From the NCBI GenBank assembly GCA_019415645.1, contig DXYV01000001.1:1-64000 (forward strand): 64,000 nucleotides of DNA. Reading direction: 5' to 3'. The first letter of the stretch is position 1. The number at the start of each line of letters is the position of its first letter. Made by a program: the position numbers and the translations under genes. Shown one piece after another: positions 27,717 to 35,718 of this stretch. The DNA is from Clostridiales bacterium. Its GTDB lineage: Bacteria; Bacillota; Clostridia; Oscillospirales; Oscillospiraceae. The notes below the pieces were generated by a model, which did not search any database, was not told the origin of the DNA, and worked only from the letters and a program-made list of their open reading frames with translations.

Positions 27717-29678
27717 AGGTGAAGTGGGTCTCTCCACACCGCAAAGAGCTTTGCAGAGTTTTAGAAGGAGGAAAACAGTATGAAGCGACAAAAACGATGG
27801 CTGAATCTGGCTCTGACTCTCTGTCTGTGCCTGGGGCTGGCCGTACCTGTCATGGCATCGGAAACCCTTCTTGAGATGCCCGACGTATTCCAGGGCGACG
27901 GTGTGTACGTCACCGCCAAGGAGCTGCCCATCCCTGAGGGGTGGAGCGTCTACGGCGGCGTCCCCCGGGGCGTCCACGAGGGGTTTGTCACCGTTTTCCG
28001 TACGGAGGACATCCAGGATGAGGATGGGTTCTACACCGGCGGCAAGCGGTACCTGGTGAACTGGGTGGACGAGAATGGCAACCTCTTCGACTTCTCCGAC
28101 TGGGAGAACCCGCCTATCCTGCACACGTACAACGAGAATCATACCCAGTATTTCAACTTCCACGACGGCATGTGCCATTTCTACGATGGGGAAAATTTCG
28201 GCTACATCGACAGCTCGGGCAATAAGGTCAACGGCGCACATTTTCCGCGGCTTGCTGATTTTTACAACGGCTATGTCCTCAACGACACTTCTGACACGCT
28301 GATCGACAAGACTGGGGAAGTGGCGTTCTCCCTGGACGAGCTGGGCTGGGAGGGGAGTATCGAGGGTGCGTACAGCGACGGTCTTCTCGCCTACCGGGGC
28401 TACCTCGACGCGGACCGGGAGACCTACTTTGTGGGCTGGGTGAATCTGCAGGGGGAGCCCGTCATCACCCTCTACTCCGGCGACCGGTCTGACTATGACA
28501 GTGACGAGGGCCTTAGCTTCGGCACCACCACTTTTTCCGAGGGTTACGCTTTCGTCCGGGACCACCGGGGCGGCGGGAGCTACCCTGACTACATCCTCAT
28601 CGACACCGAGGGCAACGAGATTCTCACTCTGGAGCCGGAGTCGCCGGTCTATATCGGCGGCATCACCGGCGGGGAAGATTATACGATCAGCGCCCCCGGA
28701 AAGGTCAAGGGGGGCCGGTTCTGGGTCCACTACACGGACACCACGCCAAGCGTTTCATATTTGGAAAAATCGTACGAGGTGCTGATGGACCTGGAAGGGA
28801 ACGAGCTGTTTCGGTATTATAGGCCGGCGGAGCAGCAGATCACCGGCTACTTTAACAATGGTGTAGCGGTAAACGGTATGTTGGGCTCTATTCAAGCTCT
28901 TGTGATCGATATCAACAAGAACACCGTGGTACCGCAGTTTTCCGTAGGAGAGGGAAGCGGCGGCGGCTTTGCTATCACCATCGGGTTCAATGAGGATGGC
29001 CAGACCCTCGGTGTTCTCCATGGCAGGAGCGGCGCCCCGGACACCTACTACATCATGGAGGTCCACCAGGGCACCTACACCGGCCCCGGTACCGTGTACG
29101 ACGCGGCCACCGGCACCATCCGCGGCGGCTCCGGCACAACTGAACCGCAGCCCGCCGGGGACCAGCCCTCCAACTGGGCCAAGGCGCAGGTAGAGGAAGC
29201 CGTCGCCGCCGGCATCGTGCCTGAGTGCCTCCAGAGCAAGTACACCCAGGCCGCCACCCGGGCGGAGTTCTGCGCCCTGGCGGTACAGCTGTATGAGACC
29301 GTCACCGGCAGTGAGATCACGGAGCGGGCCACCTTCTCCGACACCACCGACGTCAACGTCCAGAAAATGGCCGGGCTGGGCGTGGTCAACGGCGTGGGCG
29401 ACGGGAAATTCGATCCCAACGGCACCCTCACCCGGGAGCAGGCCGCCACCATTCTGGTCCGTCTGGCCGACGCTATGGGCCACCCCTTGCCCCAGGCCGG
29501 AGCCTCCTTCGCCGATAACGCCTCCATCGGCTCCTGGGCCCGCGACGCCGTGGGCCGGGTCAAAGCCGGCGGCATCATGGACGGCGTGGGCAGCAACACC
29601 TTTAACCCCAAGGCCGCTTATAGCCGTGAGCAATCCATCCTTACCATCCTGCGGCTGTACCAGTTCACCCAGAGCTGA
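27209..29678 (+). repeat. Duplicated SLH-coding 3' ends of the tandem surface genes
   Basis: 27209-27716 and 29167-29678 code for matching triple SLH modules. Stretches such as the codons for GLGVVNGVGDGKFDPNGTL are identical or nearly so in DNA, while the upstream coding regions are unrelated. This points to module shuffling or gene conversion. Confidence 0.8.
27780..29678 (+). CDS. Secreted SLH-anchored protein with WG/KWG-like repeats
   Basis: 632 residues with a signal peptide (MKRQKRWLNLALTLCLCLGLAVPVMAS). The middle (about residues 60-420) has repeated FGYIDSSGNKV, YFVGWVNLQGEP, YILIDTEGNE and VLMDLEGNE units, the pattern of WG-type beta repeats. The C-terminal 165 residues are three SLH domains closely matching those of the preceding gene at protein and DNA level (27209-27716 against 29167-29678). 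It follows that gene by 63 bases with AGAAGGAGG upstream of its ATG, so the two are probably cotranscribed. Surface-exposed protein of unknown ligand. Confidence 0.85.
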   Translation: MKRQKRWLNLALTLCLCLGLAVPVMASETLLEMPDVFQGDGVYVTAKELPIPEGWSVYGGVPRGVHEGFVTVFRTEDIQDEDGFYTGGKRYLVNWVDENGNLFDFSDWENPPILHTYNENHTQYFNFHDGMCHFYDGENFGYIDSSGNKVNGAHFPRLADFYNGYVLNDTSDTLIDKTGEVAFSLDELGWEGSIEGAYSDGLLAYRGYLDADRETYFVGWVNLQGEPVITLYSGDRSDYDSDEGLSFGTTTFSEGYAFVRDHRGGGSYPDYILIDTEGNEILTLEPESPVYIGGITGGEDYTISAPGKVKGGRFWVHYTDTTPSVSYLEKSYEVLMDLEGNELFRYYRPAEQQITGYFNNGVAVNGMLGSIQALVIDINKNTVVPQFSVGEGSGGGFAITIGFNEDGQTLGVLHGRSGAPDTYYIMEVHQGTYTGPGTVYDAATGTIRGGSGTTEPQPAGDQPSNWAKAQVEEAVAAGIVPECLQSKYTQAATRAEFCALAVQLYETVTGSEITERATFSDTTDVNVQKMAGLGVVNGVGDGKFDPNGTLTREQAATILVRLADAMGHPLPQAGASFADNASIGSWARDAVGRVKAGGIMDGVGSNTFNPKAAYSREQSILTILRLYQFTQS

Positions 29679-29764
29679 TTCCCCGCCCGCCGCCTCTCCC
29701 GGTTGCGTTTGCGCCCCATTTGCGGTATGATAGGGGTAAGCAAACAAGAGGGGATGTGGCCGCG

Positions 29765-31288
29765 TTGGTATCCAAAATACGTTCCTTGGGGCTCGCCGGA
29801 ATCCACGGCTATGAGGTGACCGCCGAATGCGATCTCTCCGGCGGTCTGCCCAACTTCGACATCGTGGGGCTGGGCGACGCCGCCGTCAAGGAGGCCCGGG
29901 AGCGGGTGCGGGCGGCCGCCAAAAACAGCGGCTTTACCTTCCCCGTCTCCCGCATCACGGTCAATCTGGCCCCCGCCGACCGCCGCAAAGCGGGCACGGT
30001 GTACGACCTGCCCATTCTGGTGGGCATTCTGGCCGCCGGCGGGCAGATTCCCTTCCAGGGGATGGAGACCGCCGCCTTTTTGGGCGAGCTCTCCCTGTCC
30101 GGGGACCTGCGCCCGGTGCCCGGCGTTCTGCCCATGGCGCTGGCCGCGGCCCGCTGCGGAATCACCGACCTGTACGTTCCGGCGGACAACGCCCCCGAGG
30201 CCACGCTGGCCGACGGTCTGACTGTCTGGCCCGTCCCAAGCGTCACTGCTCTGGCCGCGCATCTGACCGGCGAGGCGCCCCTGTCCCCGGCGCCCAAATG
30301 GCACCCCTCCGCCCCGGCGGTCTCCGGTCCCGACTTCTCCGAGGTGAAGGGCCAGGAAAACGTGAAGCGCTGCCTGGAGGTGGCTGCGGCGGGCGGTCAT
30401 TCGGTGCTTATGTCGGGCAGTCCCGGCAGCGGCAAGTCCATGCTGGCCCGGCGTCTGCCCTCCATTCTCCCCGACCTGTCCCATGACGAGGCGCTGGAAT
30501 CCACAGAGATCTACTCCATCCTTGGCCTGACCTCCAAGGAGGAGCCCATGCTCACCCAGCGCCCCTTCCGCGCGCCCCATCACACCATCTCCAATGTAGG
30601 TATGGCGGGCGGCGGCGCCAATCCGCGCCCCGGCGAGATCTCCCTGGCCCACAACGGCGTGCTCTTTCTGGACGAGCTGCCGGAATTTCAAAAGGACGTG
30701 CTGGAGGTGCTCCGTCAGCCCCTGGAGGACGGGGTCATCCAGATCTCCCGGGCCGCCGGTTCTGTCACCTACCCGGCCCGTTTCATGCTGGTATGCGCCA
30801 TGAATCCCTGCAAATGCGGCTGGTACGGCCATCCCTCCGGCCGCTGCCGCTGCTCGCCGGCGGCGGTGGAGAAGTACACGGAGCGGCTCTCCGGCCCCCT
30901 GCTGGACCGAATCGACCTGTGCATCAACGTGCCCTCCCTGGAGTATGAGGAGCTTGCCCGCCGGGCGCCGGCGGCGGAGGCCTCGGCCGACATCCGCAGG
31001 CGGGTCAACGCGGCCCGGGCCATCCAAACCCGGCGCTACGGCCCCGACGGCCCCTCCTGCAACGCCCATATGGGTCAGGCGGAGCTGCGGGCCTACTGTG
31101 TCCTGGACGACGCCTGCCAGGCGGTCATGAAGGGCGCCTTCCAGCGCATGGGCCTCACCGCCCGCAGCTATGACCGCATTCTGCGGGTGGCCCGCACCAT
31201 TGCGGATCTGGACGGTGCGGAGGCCATTCAGGTCTCCCATCTGGCCGAGGCCCTGCAATACCGGCCGCCGGAATTCCTGCGGCGTTGA
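29765..31288 (+). CDS. comM: YifB/ComM-family AAA+ ATPase (Mg-chelatase-like)
   Basis: About 507 residues, the usual ComM length. The N-terminal ChlI-like domain has GIHGYEVTAECDLSGGLPNFDIVGLGDAAVKEARERVRAA. The AAA+ core has Walker A GSPGSGKS, Walker B LFLDELPEF and the PLEDG insert, and the C-terminal domain begins near DAACQAV. ComM is a hexameric helicase that promotes branch migration during natural transformation; in Firmicutes the role is presumed similar. The TTG at 29765 gives MVSKIRSLGL, a typical start, with GAGGGG 11 bases upstream. A GTG at 29756 is too close to the ribosome-binding site. Confidence 0.93.
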   Translation: MVSKIRSLGLAGIHGYEVTAECDLSGGLPNFDIVGLGDAAVKEARERVRAAAKNSGFTFPVSRITVNLAPADRRKAGTVYDLPILVGILAAGGQIPFQGMETAAFLGELSLSGDLRPVPGVLPMALAAARCGITDLYVPADNAPEATLADGLTVWPVPSVTALAAHLTGEAPLSPAPKWHPSAPAVSGPDFSEVKGQENVKRCLEVAAAGGHSVLMSGSPGSGKSMLARRLPSILPDLSHDEALESTEIYSILGLTSKEEPMLTQRPFRAPHHTISNVGMAGGGANPRPGEISLAHNGVLFLDELPEFQKDVLEVLRQPLEDGVIQISRAAGSVTYPARFMLVCAMNPCKCGWYGHPSGRCRCSPAAVEKYTERLSGPLLDRIDLCINVPSLEYEELARRAPAAEASADIRRRVNAARAIQTRRYGPDGPSCNAHMGQAELRAYCVLDDACQAVMKGAFQRMGLTARSYDRILRVARTIADLDGAEAIQVSHLAEALQYRPPEFLRR

Positions 31289-31348
31289 GAAGCCGGTTCC
31301 GGCCCTCAGGTTTTTCTGAACTATCTGTGGCTTTGGAGGTTACCGACC

Positions 31349-31816
31349 ATGCGAAAAGCGGTTTTTCTGGATTACACCGGAACCATTATCCAGGAGGGCG
31401 GCGAGGAGATGAAAGCCGTTGTCACCCGCGTCTGCCGCAGCAGCTCGCTGCACGACCCGCAGGCGGTCCTGCGGGTGTGGTGGGAATTCGTCAAGCAGTG
31501 CGAGGAGACGTACTGCGGCGCCCATTACTGTACCGAGGATGAAATCGTCGATCAAGCCCTTCGGCATTTTAGCGAGCAATACGGCCTGCGGGAAAATTTG
31601 GGCGAGCTACACGCTCTGATTCAGGCTTTCTGGGTCAATGCCCCGCTGTTCCCTGACGTCGCGGCGTTCTGCGCGGACTGCCCGCTCCCCTTCTATGTGA
31701 TCAGCAATAACGGGATTGCCTATGTGGAGCGGGCCATGGAGCGCAACGGGGACACCTCCTATCCTGATGTTCCCGTGATTCGGCAGCTGTCCGAGGCCCT
31801 TGCGCTTCTGCGCTGA
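31349..31816 (+). CDS. Internally shortened HAD-family hydrolase
   Basis: 155 residues. HAD motif I is intact (DYTGT at residues 8-12) and motif II is plausible (VISNNG). After AYVERAMERNG the sequence jumps to DTSYPDVPVIRQLSEAL, which matches the last 20 residues of full-length members of about 220 residues. The segment that carries motif III (Lys) and motif IV (GD...D) is missing, apparently in frame. It is unlikely to be an active phosphatase. The ribosome-binding site (GGAGG) and start are good, so it is probably still translated. Confidence 0.65.
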   Translation: MRKAVFLDYTGTIIQEGGEEMKAVVTRVCRSSSLHDPQAVLRVWWEFVKQCEETYCGAHYCTEDEIVDQALRHFSEQYGLRENLGELHALIQAFWVNAPLFPDVAAFCADCPLPFYVISNNGIAYVERAMERNGDTSYPDVPVIRQLSEALALLR

Positions 31817-31846
31817 CCCATCACACTCTTTTCTCCTTTATATCCA

Positions 31847-31883
31847 AACGGGGCAGGTCCGTCTGTTACGGACCCGCCCCGTT
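31847..31883 (-). terminator. Terminator of the GGDEF gene
   Basis: Stem of about 15 bp with one bulge (31847-31862 with 31868-31883), overlapping the stop codon of the GGDEF gene. It can also stop transcription from the HAD side. Confidence 0.75.
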
Positions 31884-32543
31884 GTGTTCTGATTCGCCGC
31901 GCCACACCGCGAACCCGTCTTTTCCATTGGTCTTGACCTGATACATCGCCTGGTCGGCCAGGTGAATCAGAGCTTCATTTCCCAGTCCGGAGCCAAAGGC
32001 CGCCCCGATGCTTACAGTAACGCCGCTTTCCAGCGCCGCCACGGCCGTGAGGATCTCCTGGGCGCGAGCACCCAGAGCCCGTGCCGTCCCCATGCTCCGA
32101 AACAGAATCACAAATTCGTCGCCGCCCACCCGGGCCACCAGGTCGTCCCGGCGCACACAGCTGCGGACCGCCGCCGCCACCTGCCGGAGCACCTGGTCCC
32201 CCGCGTCATGGCCCAGATAGTCGTTGACCCGTTTGAAATCGTCGATGTCCAGAAACAGCGCGGCGTCACAGGCATTCCGCCCCATCTGCATCGTCGCCTG
32301 CTCCAGCCCCCTCCGGTTGAGCACACCAGTCAGGTAATCGGTGTCTGCCGCGCGGCGCAGCTGCTCCAGAGTGCTCTCACCACTCTGGTTCGCCCGGTGG
32401 AGCAGCTTCCACAGCTCCTCAGCGCTGGAAAAAGGTATGGCGTTGAGTGCGTCATCCAGCAGCACGCCGCGCCAGCCGCCGTCTGTCCGCAGCAGGCGGA
32501 TGGTGTAGTCGCAGTCCCGCCTGTCCTTCTCTGGTCCCGGCAT
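31866..32543 (-). CDS. Diguanylate cyclase (GGDEF)
   Basis: 225 residues. A short N-terminal region (about 60 residues, no recognised sensor) precedes a complete GGDEF domain: TDYLTGVLNRRGL, LDIDDFKRVNDYLGHDAGD, RVGGDEF and ADQAMYQVKTNGKDG. An I-site RxxD (RRDD) lies five residues before GGDEF, so product inhibition is expected. It makes c-di-GMP from two GTP in the cytoplasm. It is divergent from an XRE regulator and has a promoter with an inverted repeat over its -10 box (32578-32614), suggesting control by that regulator. Confidence 0.92.
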   Translation of the reverse strand: MPGPEKDRRDCDYTIRLLRTDGGWRGVLLDDALNAIPFSSAEELWKLLHRANQSGESTLEQLRRAADTDYLTGVLNRRGLEQATMQMGRNACDAALFLDIDDFKRVNDYLGHDAGDQVLRQVAAAVRSCVRRDDLVARVGGDEFVILFRSMGTARALGARAQEILTAVAALESGVTVSIGAAFGSGLGNEALIHLADQAMYQVKTNGKDGFAVWRGESEHNGAGP

Positions 32544-32577
32544 CCCGTCCGCCTCCCTTCGGTTTCGGTCTAAAATG

Positions 32578-32621
32578 TTCTCTTTTGGAGATATTATAGA
32601 GCACTAAAAGAGAATTTGCAA
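32578..32621. promoter_or_regulatory. Shared divergent control region with inverted repeat and common -35 box
   Basis: The minus-strand promoter of the cyclase is TTGCAA (32616-32621), 17 bases, TATAAT (32593-32598). TTGCAA is its own reverse complement and can also serve as the -35 of the XRE gene, with TATGCT at 32638-32643 after 16 bases. A 9-bp inverted repeat TTCTCTTTT (32578-32586) / AAAAGAGAA (32606-32614) brackets the cyclase -10 box. Confidence 0.65.
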
Positions 32622-32671
32622 GGATGCAAAATCTCTGTATGCTAACCAAAGGGGGGCGGAAAGAGAACGTT

Positions 32672-32968
32672 ATGCAGGAAAAACGGTTGGGCAATATGAT
32701 CTGGGCCACGCGCAAGGCCCGCGGAATGACGCAGGAGGAACTGGCCGAGCAGGTGGACATCACCACCTCCCATCTCAAGCATATTGAGAGCGGCCATCGC
32801 AATCCCTCCATCGAGGTCCTGTTCGCCTTGGCGAAGGTGCTGGATCTGTCTCTGGACGCTCTGATTTTCGACCAACGCCCGGAGGTCCCGGTAATCCACA
32901 CCGACGGACTCACGCCGGAGGAGATCGGCGCGGTGGCCCGTTTGGTGGACCTGATGCGCAGACATTGA
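32672..32968 (+). CDS. XRE-family transcriptional regulator
   Basis: 98 residues. An N-terminal helix-turn-helix of the Cro/C1 type covers residues about 5-65 (GMTQEELAEQVDITTSHLKHIESGHRNPSIEVLFALAKVLDLSLDAL). The last 30 residues form a short helical tail (LTPEEIGAVARLVDLMRRH) that may mediate dimerisation. The ATG at 32672 is preferred; an upstream in-frame ATG has no better ribosome-binding site. Divergent from a diguanylate cyclase and next to an inverted repeat, so it probably regulates that gene and itself. A terminator follows. Confidence 0.88.
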   Translation: MQEKRLGNMIWATRKARGMTQEELAEQVDITTSHLKHIESGHRNPSIEVLFALAKVLDLSLDALIFDQRPEVPVIHTDGLTPEEIGAVARLVDLMRRH

Positions 32969-32997
32969 GCGGGCAAGGCGCCCGCTCCTTGTTTTTT
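32967..32997 (+). terminator. Terminator of the XRE gene
   Basis: Eight-bp stem (32967-32974 with 32980-32987), then CTTGTTTTTT. The T-tract also forms part of the next promoter's -35 box. Confidence 0.85.
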
Positions 32998-33017
32998 CCG
33001 CCGGACTGCGCTATACT
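32989..33017 (+). promoter_or_regulatory. Promoter of the MBL-fold gene
   Basis: TTGTTT (32989-32994), 17-base spacer, TATACT (33012-33017). The -35 lies in the T-tract of the terminator upstream. Confidence 0.6.
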
Positions 33018-33077
33018 AAAGGAAAGTGCTGTCATAATCTGGCTTGGCCGGAAGACGCAGACGGGAGGTATTCGGTT

Positions 33078-33839
33078 ATGAATCTGCAAAAAAAGGGGCC
33101 GGAGGCCCTGTCCCACTATCAGGTGTTTCACCCCTCCTCCGGACTCTGGGTCTTCTCCGATCCGGGTATCAATCTCTATCTCATCGCGGGGGAAACGCGT
33201 GCCGTCCTGCTGGACAGCGGGTTCGGCGGCGCGCCCGGGCTGCGCGAACAGGCGGAGGCCCTGTGCGGCCGGTCCGTGGACCTGTTCCACACCCACGCCC
33301 ACGGCGACCACACCGGCGGCGACCGGGCGTGGACGGAGACCTGGCTCCACCCCGGCGACTGGGCGCGCTACCGCCAGGACCACGGGGACTGGGGCCTGAC
33401 GGTCCACCCTCTGGAGAACGGCATGGTCCTGGATCTGGGCGGGCGTTCCCTGGAGGTGCTGCACATTCCCGGCCACTCCCCCGGCTCCGTGGCGCTGCTG
33501 GACCGGCAGAACCGCCTGCTGTTCCCAGGCGACACGGTCATGACCCAACCAGTCTTTCTCCATCTGCCCGACAGCTCGGTCTCCGACTATCGAAGCAGTC
33601 TGGCCAGGCTGAGCGGTCTGCGGGACGCTTTTGATCGAATCTACCCCTCCCACCGCTCCTTCCCGCTGAAGGCCGACGCCATTGACGCGTTAGCCGACTG
33701 TGCCCGGCAGGCGGAACAGGGCGACCCGGCGGGTCGGCGGGAATTTTCCCTGGATCTGATGGTAGCGGTAGAGCGGTTCGCAGGATATGGCTGTCGGGGC
33801 TACGCCGTGACCACCCAAGCCCTGTCCTCCACATTTTAA
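33078..33839 (+). CDS. MBL-fold metallo-hydrolase
   Basis: 253 residues. The metal-binding motif HTHAHGDH is at about residues 70-77, followed by a second His in HIPGHSPGS, an Asp in FPGDTV and a distal His in PSHRSF, giving a complete two-zinc site. It belongs to the glyoxalase II-like branch of the superfamily by layout, but the substrate is not evident. No signal peptide. It has its own promoter and terminator, so it is a single-gene unit upstream of the peptide-catabolism cluster. Confidence 0.9.
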   Translation: MNLQKKGPEALSHYQVFHPSSGLWVFSDPGINLYLIAGETRAVLLDSGFGGAPGLREQAEALCGRSVDLFHTHAHGDHTGGDRAWTETWLHPGDWARYRQDHGDWGLTVHPLENGMVLDLGGRSLEVLHIPGHSPGSVALLDRQNRLLFPGDTVMTQPVFLHLPDSSVSDYRSSLARLSGLRDAFDRIYPSHRSFPLKADAIDALADCARQAEQGDPAGRREFSLDLMVAVERFAGYGCRGYAVTTQALSSTF

Positions 33840-33902
33840 CGGGGGCCTGCCGTCTCCCTTCCCTTCCGCTTTCGATTCAATATTATTCTTGTGTCGTTTT
33901 CG

Positions 33903-33930
33903 GCGCGGAGCATAGCTCCGCGCTTTTTTG
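33903..33930 (+). terminator. Terminator of the MBL-fold gene
   Basis: A perfect 9-bp stem GCGCGGAGC (33903-33911) / GCTCCGCGC (33915-33923), loop ATA, then TTTTTTG. Confidence 0.9.
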
Positions 33931-33981
33931 CTTCACCACTTTTTCTCGCCAAAGAATTTTTGGTAATTTGTCGAAATAATA

Positions 33982-34010
33982 TTGACACTTGGTTGAATTT
34001 TTACTATACT
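33982..34010 (+). promoter_or_regulatory. Promoter of the peptide/D-amino-acid catabolism cluster
   Basis: TTGACA (33982-33987), 17-base spacer, TATACT (34005-34010). It lies 38 bases upstream of the regulator gene and is the only strong promoter seen before the 11-gene run. Confidence 0.85.
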
Positions 34011-34048
34011 CGCACTATAAAACTCCGCCGCGGAAGGGAGGGGCCGCT

Positions 34049-34678
34049 ATGAGCCGGGAGGAGGCGTTCGAGCTTCTCTGCCGTCTGGCCCAGGGAATTG
34101 CCGGCATGTTCGGCGACAACTGCGAAACACTGGTCCACGAGATGGAGGGGAACCGAATCAAAAACGTGGTGATCTTCAACGGTCACGTCTCCGGCCGGAG
34201 CGCCGGCTCCACCCTGAGCATCTACGGCAAGGACACCATGGAGGACGACACCGGCGGCACCAATCTGGACCAGGATTATCTCAACCAGATGGTAGTCACC
34301 CCCAGCGGGAAAAATATCAAATCGTCCACCTTCCATGTGCGCGGAGCCGATTTCCACTACGCACTGGGCATCAATTACGATGTTACAGTCATGGGGCAGA
34401 TGCGCCACGTGCTGGAAAACTTCACCGAGGCGGCCGGCAGCCTGATGATCTCTATTTCAGAGGAGCGCTCCGACCTGGAGAGCATCTTCAACGCCTGCCT
34501 GGAGGTGTTTTCCAAGCCCCCGGCCCGGATGCGCAAGGCCGACCGGCTGGCGCTGGTGGCCCTGCTGAAAGAGAAGGGCGCCTTCCATCTGCAGCGCAGC
34601 GTCCCCTATGTAGCGGAACGCATGGGGGTCTCCAAATACACCATTTACAATTACCTCAACGAGCTGGAACAGACTTGA
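34049..34678 (+). CDS. YheO/DauR-like transcriptional regulator
   Basis: 209 residues. The N-terminal two thirds are a YheO-like PAS domain (NCETLVHEMEGNRIKNVVIFNGHVSGRSAGSTLS...). The C-terminal HTH_22-like helix-turn-helix is at about residues 165-205 (VPYVAERMGVSKYTIYNYLNEL). In Pseudomonas DauR controls D-arginine/D-lysine catabolism; here the genes downstream likewise suggest D-amino-acid use. The ATG at 34049 follows GGAAGGGAGGGG, 38 bases after the promoter's -10 box. An upstream in-frame GTG lies before the promoter's -10 and is rejected. The PAS ligand is unknown. Confidence 0.88.
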   Translation: MSREEAFELLCRLAQGIAGMFGDNCETLVHEMEGNRIKNVVIFNGHVSGRSAGSTLSIYGKDTMEDDTGGTNLDQDYLNQMVVTPSGKNIKSSTFHVRGADFHYALGINYDVTVMGQMRHVLENFTEAAGSLMISISEERSDLESIFNACLEVFSKPPARMRKADRLALVALLKEKGAFHLQRSVPYVAERMGVSKYTIYNYLNELEQT

Positions 34679-34709
34679 CCCATCGTACTGGAAGGGGAGA
34701 ATGATCGCT

Positions 34710-35639
34710 ATGAAAATCGTAGAATCCGCCGAGGTCCGCCAACGGCTGACCATGCCGGTGTGCATCGAGCTGATGCGCACTGCCCTGAAGGAGCTGGAGG
34801 AGGGCCGCTTTACTCAGCCGGTACGCTCCATCGCCCTGCTGCCCGGCGGAGAAAAGTTTGGCTTCATGCCCGCCTGGCTTGGGGACTGCTTCGGCGCCAA
34901 GGTGCTCTCTGCTTTCCCGCAGAACGCCGGCACCGCCTATCCCTCCCACATCGGCTATGTGATGCTGTTTGAAGCGGAGCACGGCAGCTTTCTGGGCATG
35001 GCCGACGCCTCGGTGATCACCGAGGTACGTACTGGAGCTGTGTCCGGCGTGGCCACCGACCTGCTGGCCCGGCCGGACGCCCATCGCCTGGCGATCATCG
35101 GCGCGGGGGCCCAGGGCCGCTCCCATCTGGCCGCCATGACCGCCGTGCGGGACATCCGCTCGGTGGCGGTTTATGACCAGAATCCCCAGGCCGCCCAGCG
35201 CTACTGCACGGAGATGAGCGCGCAATACGACATTCCCGTCACCGCGGCCTCCTGCGCGCAGGAAGCGGTGGAGGGGGCCGATATCATCTGCACGCTGACC
35301 CCCAGCAAGGACCCCTATCTGGAGGCCGGCTGGATCGCCCCCGGCGCCCACATCAACGCCGTCGGCGCCTTCACGCCCACCACCCGGGAGGTCTCCAGCG
35401 CCGTGGTGGCCCGCGCCCGGCTCTATGCCGACCAGGTGGAGGCCATGCGCAAGGAGTGCGGCGAGTACCTGATTCCCCTCCAGGAGGGCGTGATCGGCCC
35501 GGAGCACATCGTGGGCTCCCTGGGCGACGTGTTGCTGGGCCGTGCCCCCGGGCGAACGGATTCCCAGGAGATCACCCTGTTCGACGCGCTGGGCCTGGCG
35601 GTGGAGGACGTGATGTGCGCCCGCTACCTGTGTCTCTGA
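34710..35639 (+). CDS. Ornithine cyclodeaminase / mu-crystallin family enzyme
   Basis: 309 residues, close to the family size. The NAD(P)-binding motif IIGAGAQGRSHLAAM is near residues 125-140, and Arg/Lys pockets of the family (EVRTGAVSGVAT, GAHINAVGAF) are present. Members convert ornithine to proline with loss of ammonia, or act as alanine dehydrogenase or imine reductase on other amino acids. In this cluster it would deaminate or racemise-and-reduce a released amino acid. The ATG at 34710 is chosen because GGGGAG is 10 bases upstream; the ATG at 34701 is too close. Confidence 0.88.
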   Translation: MKIVESAEVRQRLTMPVCIELMRTALKELEEGRFTQPVRSIALLPGGEKFGFMPAWLGDCFGAKVLSAFPQNAGTAYPSHIGYVMLFEAEHGSFLGMADASVITEVRTGAVSGVATDLLARPDAHRLAIIGAGAQGRSHLAAMTAVRDIRSVAVYDQNPQAAQRYCTEMSAQYDIPVTAASCAQEAVEGADIICTLTPSKDPYLEAGWIAPGAHINAVGAFTPTTREVSSAVVARARLYADQVEAMRKECGEYLIPLQEGVIGPEHIVGSLGDVLLGRAPGRTDSQEITLFDALGLAVEDVMCARYLCL

Positions 35640-35664
35640 TCCCCGCTTTGTTTTGTAGGTTGTT

Positions 35665-35682
35665 CCGCGCAACGCCGCGCGG
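35665..35682 (+). promoter_or_regulatory. Small attenuator-like hairpin before the binding-protein gene
   Basis: CCGCGC (35665-35670) pairs with GCGCGG (35677-35682), then TTCAATTTTT. Short for a full terminator, so read-through to the transporter is likely. Confidence 0.4.
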
Positions 35683-35718
35683 GTTCAATTTTTAAGAAAA
35701 GGAAAGAAGGATACCACT

